Assembly: GCA_963978905.1 (NCBI GenBank)
Contig: OZ022257.1
Location: forward strand, 37,043,919 to 37,107,918
Direction: 5' to 3'
Length of the DNA stretch: 64,000 bases
From: Trichostrongylus colubriformis
Taxonomy: Eukaryota > Nematoda > Chromadorea > Rhabditida > Trichostrongylidae
Under the pieces are notes generated by a model. That model ran no database searches. It had not been told where the DNA came from and was given only the letters and a program-made list of their open reading frames with translations. Made by a program: the position numbers and the translations under genes. Positions 40,301-52,300 of the stretch are shown piece by piece (position 1 is the stretch's first letter; every line of letters begins with the position of its first letter).

Positions 40301-43300
40301 CTTCCTCCATCGGATTATCACCTTTTCCTTTCCCTGTCTAACGCCATTCAAAGAAAAAATTTTTTATAATTTTTGTATTGAAAATGAGGTTGACCTTTGA
40401 TATGTTTATTTTGCCGAAAAATGTTATCCGGGAGATGGAAGACAATAATACTTATAGTTGCGTGAGAACTTGTACTACATATATATGTACAGAAGAAATT
40501 TCTGGAAAGCAGTTTTGAGGGAAAAAAGCAAGTTTTAAAAAACGAAAGAACTTTCCCGACAACCTAATAGCAGTCAGATCCCCCCATTATTTTGCTGCGT
40601 CACAATCGAAACGATAATGGGAGTATTATGTCAAAGTTGTTTTCAAGCGGTTTCCCTTTCTTTGCTGGTGTACCGATCAACCCTCCTTCATATTTATCAC
40701 TACTGACTACAGTAAAAACCACAGTGGAAGCTGCAGCTAAACTATCCAGTTGTCTATAACTTTCAAGAAATAGCATTAGGCAATCACAAATAGACTTTTT
40801 CATTGTTTGACCTGGCTTTACGTTGGTCGGCATCTGCATCCTTTTCCGGTTTATCGTCGTCAGCAAGTACATGGAAGAACACCTGAATGTGATAAAGGAC
40901 TGTAACAAGATATAGAATGGTGTCCACCTCGAAGTGTCTATACGGATTGGACAGGTCGTGTTAAAACGCAAAGGCCTCTGCAAGTACACGGTGGAGACCA
41001 AGCTGAACCTTGCGACGAGGGCATCATCAAAACTAACAAAACTTATGCACTTCTCCTTCCCTGTTTACTTTTCATAACTGAACGAGGACCCCACCCTCTC
41101 AACTTGAACCCGAAGTTTTTGCCTAAATGGAGCACAAAAAATTTTGCAAATGTTCGATATATTGGGTCGAGGAATAAGACCTTGGGGTTTTTTCAACCCC
41201 GTTTTTCACATTGTTTCCTTCATCTTTCGACAAAGCTTATATCGATAGAGCCTTCTTTGCTCTATGAAATGATACTATCTATTTTTCGATTCCTTCGACT
41301 ACCTCGAACAAACACAGTAAACACTGTCTTGTAGAGCGGAAAGAGTTCTATCGAATGGTACAAAATACTCTGCCGAAAAAATTCATTTTCATTATGCAAT
41401 TTTGAATTGAAAAACCGTTGGAAGCCTATCTCTACATGCTAAAATATGAGAGGATACAAAAGAGGAGTGGTATCTTCTTAGAGAGCAAAGAAAGCTCTAT
41501 CGAATGCATATATGCACATCTTCTTCAATCTCGATGGTAGGCGAGGAAGAGAAGATAACCAAAATGCACACTTTTGCTAGTACTGCAATTCTGAGTCTTA
41601 AAAACAGCAACAAGTTGAGCGATTTGAATAATAAGAAGTACCATTCAGTAGAGCTGAAAAAGATCTATCGAAACATGTACACATACATTTTTCGATCTCG
41701 CTGCCAGACGAGAAAGATGAGGTGCGCAAAAGCCAATTTTTAGCCTTCAGCTTAGTTCATTTCCAACCTCATAAGTATTAGGTAGTCGAAGGAATCGGAA
41801 AACAGATAGTATTTTTTCATAGAGCAAAAAAAGCTCTATCGAAATAATCCATAATCTTTGTCGAAAGATGAAAGGAACTATACGAAGAACGGGGTTGAAA
41901 GAAACCGCAAAGACTTATTCCGCAACCCAATATTTCGGAATCTAAAATAATTGCACTGACCTCTGCGATTGCCTGTTTAATCAAAGGCAGTCCCAGAGTG
42001 TTCGTTGACGGTGCCATGGCAGATCCTTCCGAATCTTCTGACGACATTGACCTGAAAGCAGGATGAGAGTTCCCATTACAATCCGCTGACAGCATTTTGT
42101 GATGCTTAGCGAACCAAGCAGAACTCAGGGGGCAGAGACATTTCGTTTTCCGGATCAATATCATAAGTCGATATACCTACTGTGACGATTCCTGGAACCC
42201 TACTGTAAACCCTTACGTGCTCGGTCACTCACACACCGTAAATGCCTCTGCCCTCGTCTTCCACTTTGGAGTCTGACTCGGGAACCTCGTCTGGGTGACT
42301 TCGCTCAATTCTAGCGCACGAACTTGGCTGCGTTGATCTCCTGCACCTTGCGGGTGCTGGGCGCACAGAATTAGGCTTTTATACATGGTGGATCCGCTTT
42401 TTGCAGCTGACGTTCACGCGAAACAGTGAGAATACCGTTAAGATATAGTCCCTCAAAGGGGTTGACGGGGCGGGCCTCCTAGAAGGTGCACCGCCCCGTC
42501 GTGCAGGGTTGGAGACGCTGAGTTGGAACACAAGGTTGCGTGAACAGTTTCACTCTCCGTCTCCGTGCCATGCGTGCCAAACAAAAGTTTATCGTCAGGC
42601 AGTTAATATATCAGTTACGCACGCGCACGGTTAGCCGTTCGATCGCTCTCGCAAATCGGCGAGTCATAGTTCGTGGACCATGCATCATCAGTGCGTGGGT
42701 GGTGACCGTGCCTTACAACTACGCCTACCTTCAGAATTCCACCTATCGTAAGAATTACCTTTTCGGTTAACAACTTGACCACAACATGGCAGGGGAAGCC
42801 AGCAGTAGAAGAGACAGATAGTGAGCCAGAAATAAACATTCGTGGCGCCCACTCCTACCACAATAACGTGGTAAAAAGCGTCTTCCAAAGGATCTACCAT
42901 ATAGAAAATTGAATTTGAACATGTCATCTGAATCTGCAACCTGTTACTCCAGTACAGTCACCAAGAAGCTAACTGATGAACCCGTCTCACATATCCAGCA
43001 TGTTCCTCAGCCATGAATCCGCTGTGTCCAGCACTTTAATTAGCATAGTACCGTTGTAAGCGTAACGATTTACGAAAAAACGGTAGTGGGGACCTCCGTT
43101 GTGTTATAAATTCGGCTTTTCAAAGTCAAACCATCTCCATCGATCCCCTCATAAAGATGTTGTGATATTAAGTTTCAACGTCATTGTATTTACTTATAAG
43201 ATTGTAGCGAACAGGTGGTACAGCTTTTGGGCTTTATCAATACTCTCGAAGGAATCATACACGGAAAAATGGATTCCTCTCTCTTACCCATATATTTATG

Positions 43301-46300
43301 TTGTATTTGCCTAAGTAAGCCGCATGCATAAATATGTATATGGGCAAAGAACTTATTTTTTCGTGCAGATTCCTTTCAAAGCATGAATCAGTCGTCATTA
43401 CGCGGACAGAAAATGATATTCTTGCTTAGGAGATCGAATTACCTGTCCTGCGTGCAAATTTCCAACCAAATCGAGGTTTCGACTCACTTGAAGCAATGAG
43501 CTAACAACAACAACATAGATAGCTAGTCACCCGATATTCCGAAATTTGGTGTTCAGATGTTTCGTGCTTTTGAGCCCCCCAATGCTACACTTCTGCGGCA
43601 CCTTAAAGACACCGGAATGACTAAAATTTGGCAGACTGTGGAATACGAAAGTAGGGGTGTCCGCAATGTAACAGCAGAGAAAGAACGCGACAAAACAAGC
43701 AAAAACCCGATTAGTGGAGCTCGAGACCCTCCCCTCTCTCTCGCATCTCTCTGCGTGACTTGCCGGGGTAGACTGCAGACGGATGGAGAGGCTAAATCCG
43801 CCGGCCGCGGACGTTGTCCAGGTATCGCCGGCAACCCGCCCAGCTGCAGAACTGCAGAGCGACACGCCGTGATGCGGGTAGTGGTATGACCCCCAGTCGC
43901 GCTTTTGCAATGCGAATTTCGCCAGGCATTTCTACCTCTGAAGTAGATGATCTGTGTTCAGAGAACATGTATTCACAGTTCTCAGTTCTCCCTTACCCCT
44001 CCCGATGCCTTTGAATCCCCACAACGTTATCCACTCACGGACTAGAGCTTCATCTTCAGTATTTGTTTTTTTTTTCAGACTGACCAGTCTTATGAATACT
44101 ATTGTTTTGTTTTCGGTTTTGTTTTCTCAGTTTTGTTTTCGAGCTATAACTACACTCGAGGCAGTGATAGTGGTAATCCGTGCCGAATACAGAAATATCA
44201 TCAAATATGAATGTCGAGGTGCTTAATAGTACGAAAGTGAAGAAAAACAAAATGAAACGGACAAAAACCTGAGAAATAAGTCCCTCTTGCCGCTGTTTAT
44301 TCTCAAAAGGGCCGGGTCGAGCTGAAGAGAGGGGCAGACTGGGATGCAACAAATGGTAGCTGTTGAAGAGGAGGGCTCCTATAAAGCCCAGGGCGCCCTT
44401 TCTCATCGGAAACTTGCCACACATGGTAGTTTTCCTGGTTCCCTGGCTTTCATTTGCATGACCAGGTTTGAAAGCACAGAGCTCATCTACATTACCCTGT
44501 CACTGCCTTCAAGGAATTCGTACTACTCGTCATAAGATGTGTATTGCAGGAAAACCGGAAGAGGTTAACAGTCAGTGCGAACATTAAATGGGTTTATGCC
44601 AAAGGCAAATGGGAGGTGGTACGATGTGACTCACAGTAGCCTTGTAATCACTTTACCGCATGCTTTCGAGACTGAAGATGCACACCCCTGTGAGGAGGGC
44701 GACAACTAGTTTGAATAAATGGGTATAAGGTCAGTGTGATGGCAAATGCACGAATGAAAAACCTACTTTTTCCGCCTGTCTTTCAGGTTCATACCGAGAT
44801 TAGCAAGCCAGATATTCTCATGATCTTTCGTCATCACTGGATCAACGCACGATACAAGTCCACCTGATCTGTAAATGGCAAGATGAAACGTACCCTGCGT
44901 ACATGTGTGCTTCTTTTATGCTTGCACAGCAGCCTGAGTGCGCTAGAAATAAGTTTCTGCATGTCGTAGAGAATTGATATCGCAATGAATTGCATGGAGT
45001 ACTCAAGTTACGGAAAAGGACTGAAAAGATTTAGTAGTTTGGTCATCATGATCAAGATTTTAGCATCCTAGAGGAAGCGTGAGAGTCCGGTGTACAGATG
45101 CATATAATGGCAGCCTACAGAGAGCGGGATGTCAGTCAGACTTTCTGGGGCATTCTCGCTGGGAAAACCGCTCTGTCCACATGTTTAACCTCCACTTCGA
45201 GGGTGTTCAAGACAATATCCTGTTGCCTACAGCGAGAACCGGTCTCAAGTGGACGTTCTAGCAGAAGCGTTCTAGCAGATATTTTACTTCTATCAAGAAA
45301 AAATATTTCGTTAGGAATACTAGAATAAAAAAAATGGAAAATGAAATGTGGCGAACCCTTGCTTGATTTCCCAATCCCCAGTCTTTTCTCGTTTCAGCGA
45401 AACCGGTGGTGCATTAGAAACGTTGATCACTCGCTGCTGAAATTATGTTTGGATAGTTTGGAACGGAACTCAAATAGATCCTCAGTGACATCAATTTCCA
45501 CTCACGTATGGGGAATTGTACTTTCTCAGGTCGTTCAGAACTAACACTGTGAAAACGGAGGTGATTAAATGGAACAATGTCTACAAAAATGGGTTATTTT
45601 TCGCTTCCCGCCTCACTTCTGTGCGGCTTCCACAACAAGGCACAGTCGTTTATTCCAAAACACGTACACCATATAGCAACACCATCACACCTAGCTGTGC
45701 AATTCAATACGGGCAGAAACGTGTCCATCGTGTGGAGCTGTTATTAGGTTTTTAGTATTAGGTTTATGTCATAAGGACAGTGAAGGCTTCCGAGCCCAAT
45801 CAATCCTGACTTCAAACGAGAGGCGTTCCACGAGCGTGACATGAGACGTCTTGACACCTCGCTTATTGTTGGCTGATTCCGTCCAAGGGGCACGGCAGCC
45901 AAAGGCTGTTTTCATACTTTGCGACGCCGCCGTAAACACCGACGTCGACAGCGGTAATCGAGTGCCTGCCGCCGGCACAGTTGCGACGCGCTCTATTTAC
46001 AGCGCTCGACTGAACCATACCACAGTCTGATAGTCGTCGTGATGACAGTCAAAATTTGAAATTTACCACAGAATGGCACTATGCTGAAAATTTCGTCAAA
46101 ATTCCAATTTCGCCACAGATTCACGCGGGCTCTCGTTATCATACTGAAGTACGGTCCGATCGAGTGTAATCAATAGAGTTCGAAGCAGAGGTGCAGGCAG
46201 TGGCATCGATTGTCGCCATCACCGCCAGTGCAGGTCCCGCTGTCGTCAAGAATGAAAGCGGTCCGAAGTGAACACATAGGACCTACCCGTAGCGCGACAT

Positions 46301-49300
46301 TTTTACAAATAATACAGGTCATCTATGGGCAGATGTGAGCCCAATCACACCAATCTTATCCGTAAATTTAATATCTTTTTTCCACTACAGGAAAAAATTT
46401 ACGTAAAATCCTCAAAAACTCAAAGAAATATATTAGTGCACCTCATATGCTCGCTATTGTCACCATGAGGTTGATATATGTATATTAGTTTGGGAACAGT
46501 GCTGAAATGTCTGAATATTTCGCATCATAAGATAAGAAAAACCTCGTGCATTATTGCTGAAAGTGAGACAGTGCATCTCTCACGGACGTTCACTTAAAGG
46601 AGTTATCCACGGAAAATTAGTTTTTTTGTTTACCCACATATACTGTTTACCCACAGTATTAACCTAATAAGGGCTGAATGCAAGGTTTCACGGAAAAAGT
46701 GAGGATCTGGCTGAGATACAGCTCTCAAAGTTTTCTGCCGGGTGGCGGGACCTCCGAGTAGAAGCCCCGTCCCGTCGTCCGCCGCCGCTGGGAACGGAGA
46801 GTAAGACTGTTCAAGTAACTTTCTGTTCCTACAATGCGTCTCCTACCGCGCAGGACGAAGTGTGGGCACATGCTTGGAGGCCCCGCCCATCCGGCCAAGA
46901 CTGCGTTGCTGTATCTAGGCCGGATCCACATTTTCGCGTGAAACTTTGCGCGCGGCCTACATTACGCAAATACAACGTAAATACAGTGCTCTGCAAAATT
47001 ATACAGCCACCTATAAATTGTTCAAAAACTCTGTTCGCCGAGTGATTCAAAAAAGTCTCTAAGTGAAAGATGTAGCCAGTGTGGACGCACATTCGCGCAT
47101 CCATGCCAAATTTTAGCCAAGAAACATAGAAGATTCTTTTCTTGATTTGTTTTGAACATGGCGCTTATACCATTCTGCAAAATTATACAGCCACTGAACA
47201 GATTGACGCTTTCGTCAACCGAGAAGCACGAAAGAGAGAAAAATGCTGATTTTGGGATCATTTGGTCCTCCATTGCTTAGAATAGCCACAAATTTTGATG
47301 ATATAGGTCGATATAATGATTTGCAGAATGTTTTTAGACCACATGCTGCCACGCTTCGATGACAACATCTTTAAACTCCCTGACACCTTCCAATCGGTCT
47401 GAATTCTTTCTCCATAAAACCCCAGATAATCTCCCATCATGTGAAGTCCGGATCCGTTGTTATCCGGGTCAGAAGGTCCGTTCGGTGACGGCTTCACCAT
47501 GATCGAGTATTCCAGTTGACAAGGGATGGTCCATTAACTTACATAAAAACAAGATTTGGTAAAGATTTCGAGACACATGACAGGAGAAGGGTACGGCGCA
47601 CAAAGGCTCGGTAATCCAATGGTTCATCCTTTAGAGAACGAAACAAAAATTCGAATGATTATTTGATCTCACACCATGACAAATTAGCCGAAAATTCCCA
47701 CAAGTTTGTACACCTTTCTCACTCGGTTTTTTCTCCAGATTAATCTGTCTGATGAAAAAAGGTTTCGGCTATGACGTCCCCGACGGCTACCGGCGCTATC
47801 GCACGAGGGACAAACTTAAGTTTCCAAGAAGAACTTCAAAGAAGGAGGTGTCAGGGTGAGGGATCAAATAATCATTCGAATTTTTGTTTCGTTCTTGAAA
47901 GGATTAACCATCCGATTACCGAGCCTTTGTGCGCCTGCCCTTCTTCTCCTGTCATGCGTCTCGAAATCTTCACCAAAATCTTGTTTTTATGTAAGTTAAT
48001 GGACCATCCCATGTCAACTGGAACACTCGATCATGGTGAAGCCGTCACCGAATGGACCATCTGACCCGGATAACGAACGGCTCCGATCTTTACATGAGGG
48101 GAGACTATCTGGGGTTTTATGGGATAAGAATTCAGACCGATTGGAAGGTGTCAGGGAGATTAAAGATGTTGTCATCGAAGCGTGGCAGCATGTGGTCTAA
48201 AAACATTCTGAAAATCTTTATATCGACCTATATCATCAAGATTTGTGGCTATTAGAAGCAATGTAGGACCAAATGATCGCGAACTCAGCATTTTTCTGTT
48301 TTTCGTTGTTTCTCGGTTGACGAAAGCGTCAATCTGTTCAGTGGCTGTATAATTTTGCAGAATGGTATAAGCGCCATTTTCAAAACAAATTGAGAAAAAC
48401 TTCTATGTTTCTTGGTTAAAATTTGGTATGGATGCGCGAATGCGCGTCCACACTGGCTATATCTTTCACTTAGAGACTTTTTTTGAATCACTCTGCGAAC
48501 AGAGTTTTTGGACAATTTATAGGTGGCTGTATAATTATGCAGAGCACTGTATATGGGTAACATATAAGATCAATTTTCCGTGGACGATTTCTATAGTGCA
48601 TGAATGTACTTACTGTAACCTAATTATGCGCACATTCACCAGATTATTCCATACATATGTATAGAGGATGTATAGAGGATGTGAGGAGTGATTATTATGT
48701 TGTGAAATGAAATGCGCACCTTCATTGTGTAGGGGAATGTAAAGTACGGGATCAAATGAGTTGTACAGACCAAGGAATTCTGCTGCGAAAGGCTTCAAAC
48801 CACCGTCATTTTCGTATGTATCTAACTTGTTCAAAATGCTGCAGAACTTTTCCATTACAACGAACTGAAACTTTTGTCACCTGAAAATGTGTGTTAGCGA
48901 TTCCTCCTGTAGGTACCCGTGGTTCATCATCATCTTCTTCTTCTGAATGGTTAGAACTATGCCGAGATCTTTCTAAATCTCAGATGTATTTTGCGAAGAA
49001 AAATGTGATCACCAGCACTAGTCGTGGTGCTGAAATTCTACTAATGAAATATAATCAACGACAGCATTGATGATTGCAGTTAAAGGACAAAGCACATATA
49101 GCAAAAAGAATGGAAAGAGGGAGGATGTAATTCGAAATTCCCAAAGCAAGTTTCGGACACGAACGCAGAAGTTACTGGCGCTTACTATACAAATCAGCAG
49201 AGGCAGACAATATAGTGGATAGCGACGTTGAGTAAATTCTCGCATTCGCTTTGCGTTTTGCAGAATTCCTTGATATCGAGTGATTAGGTGAGACACTATT

Positions 49301-52300
49301 TTCCGTAGTGTTCGGAGATAAAATTCATTAAGCTGAGGAATTCAGCCCTTCTCGATGATGCGCAATGCCGATCTCCTTCGCGACCATAGACGGATTGATC
49401 CAAAGTCGATCCGGGTTACAGCTTCTCTTGTAACGGTTCCCTATCTCCGCCTTCATCACACAGAGTCAGGCATTAGTATGGGAACATCTTGAACGCGTCT
49501 CGTGGTCCTCCACTCCCACAGGGATCTAATGATGGTAATAAAGCTGTGGTGAATGATGATGGTAATTTTACGTCATATTACCCAAACCTTGCTGCCCATG
49601 GCTCATCTTTGTGTTTTATTATATGCCTCTGCGTGTCGCCTTGGCGCTCGGGATTGGCTGCAATTATAAAAAAAGGGTTCATTCAGTCACACGGAACGAA
49701 ATATCACTAGCTCGGTTTCCTTGTTTTTCTTTGCTGCTGAATCGTACAGCATTGATGACAGCTCTCACAGACTCGTCGAAGGATAACTCTGAGTAGACGA
49801 CTGCCTGAAGGATGCGTAGACTACAGTATTGTACGGTACTACATGCAACCTCAAAACAATGTCCTGTAGTTCCTCAAGCAATCTTGTGACTCCAGTGGCT
49901 CTGTCTATATTCGAATCATTATATAATGGTAGATTTTGCTGCTGATTCGCAGCGTGATCGAGAACTTCGAGCTGCGTTTCTACTATGTGCATATGATGTA
50001 TGTCGGATCTGATGTGGATACATACGGATCATCTGTATCACTTATCGTTCGCCTGTTCATCGAGAGTCTTGAGGGTCATGTGCTCTTGTCGCGAGCCAGA
50101 GGTGTCCATTGAGCCCTCTAGCCCCCTTTAAGGACAGGTAACATCACGGCGGTCGGCCAAATGTTTCTTTGAATCCAATCGCTCCGGTCCTACAACCAGC
50201 GATATCGCATGTGTGCGGTCCTGTTCTCGATCGTCGATAAAGTATGAAATTCAGAATTCTTCTTGCACCTGCGTGTGCGATACTCCGAGCAGCATCGTTC
50301 CGATGACGCGTTAGATGACGCTGACCGCATCTCTTCCTGCTTACGCAGAGTGGAAGTCTCTGAAGCTTGTGTAAGTGCGGGAAGGACAGCAGAATCGAAG
50401 AGGCGGGAGCGGAACCGGATGTACTTCGTCTCCTTCACTAGTGTCTCGATGGTTTCGGAAGATTCCAAAGCTGTTGCTCGCTCCTGCTCAGTTCTGGTGC
50501 CAAGTGTCGTGAGTCATAGAGATATCCCGATCTATGTAGGTACACATAGCGGAGGCATTCGCTGATGTGACATAGCTGAAGCATTTGATGGCGCTCTGTA
50601 GAGACTGATTGGTATAAGGTATCCACCGCTCCTCATGAACGCCGACTTCAGCTTTAAATTCAGCTGTAAGTCGATTCTCCTACATTCGCAGTCGAATCCA
50701 ACAAACATGACGTTCTTAACGGCGGCGCGTGAATGTTAAGTGAGATGGTCTCTTGTCGAACTCCTTTCTTCACGTCGATAACAACTTTCTTGTAGAATGC
50801 TGAAATCCTGGTCATGAAGTTGGTGTAGCTTACGACGAATTGCTACTTACTGAGTGGGTACCCCTTGAATTTCCACTGCTTCTATAACCGCTTTTGTATC
50901 AGTAGAGTCGATGGCCTTCTGCATGATACACAGCAGCATCTTACACTTTCGCAACACTTCGATGAGTTCAGTGACCATGTGGGTGTGGTTTAACTTACCG
51001 GACCGCCTCCGAAATCCTGCTTGGCTGCCTTCGTCCTATTCAGAACTCAGTGAAAATTTTGCCTGTAAAGACTACAGGAAGATTGTACGATTGTTGCCAA
51101 TGTCGTGAGAGGTTCCCTTCTTGTACGACAACCGCATTTAATACGAAGTGGGTACCATGCATATTGACATGTAGCGTGCAAAGAGTCAGGGCAGAGTTTT
51201 GACGGTGGCTGGCGGTAGATTCTTGAGATGGTCCTGTATGTTCCTATCGGGGTCGACTGCTATATTCTCCATTGACGATGTGGCATGTCGAACTTCGCAT
51301 AGGAGAATAGATTGAACGACATATCCATCCTCCTTCAAAATGTTCCTAGGTAAGTGGACATGGCTGATAAAGAGATCGGTGTAGAGGTCGTGGATAACCT
51401 CTTCCATCACCCTTCGAAAGCAGTGATTGTACCGTCCGGACGTCGAGACAGGTAATTTTGGTCCTGTAATCGACGAGACTCTGGCAGACATTGCCACTGC
51501 TCCTACCAGTTTCTACTGCTTTCAGGCACTGCTTTTAAGCAGTACGGTTGCTTGAGATCTTGCTTTATTGCCTCTCTGCATCGCTTCGCGAATTAGGACC
51601 TGAGTTAGTAATCACCTGCGGTTCATGCTGCTCCACGTTGGCAAACCAGCTCGACAGTTTCCGATAGGAGACGTTTTCTCTATAGATAATTACTACCGAG
51701 ACGTAGATAAATATTCCCTATCATGCTATGTCCAGAGGCAGAAGTAGGCCAGAGACACCTTTCACTGCATACACTGTTCGCTGCACCCATCTCTACCAAC
51801 TATCATGCAATCCACACTGAGAAATCTCCAACCTGCGCTTGCTGTCGTCAAAATCCAAGGACTCTACCAGGTTTGGCTCAAGTGATATGTATCATGAAAT
51901 GCAAGCAGGAATCCCACACAAATGTCTGAAAGACTCTGTGTTCTCTCCCACCGTAATGATGCTGCGTTGAGGGGAATGAGCTGGGACCGCTCGAGAAATA
52001 CTGAAGAAACATGAAATGTGTGAAAGCAGAAATACAAAACTCTAAGAGTATCAAAGTGTCCCAGAAGCATGTTGTAATAACTAACGGACTTTGAAATAGA
52101 AAATACCTAGATTATTTTGCGACGAAATGCATGAACATATACGAGCCACAATGCGTCGTAAACTGCATAAATTGAGTAAAGCACTCACTTCCTTCGTCAT
52201 CTTTGTCTGATGCGATGCTCTCCATGCTGCCCATAGAGGAATGCCGGGAGAGCCTTTTTTGTAAGTGGTGAAACCTCTCACCAAATTGCTTCGCATTGAC

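Noticed and set aside
41961..42051. ATG at 42047, four bases after a TTTCAG, as the tps start with a trans-splice site
   Set aside because: The exon joins in phase to 44868-44767 ([11 protein letters not shown]), and further N-terminal exons lie to the right, so it is internal.
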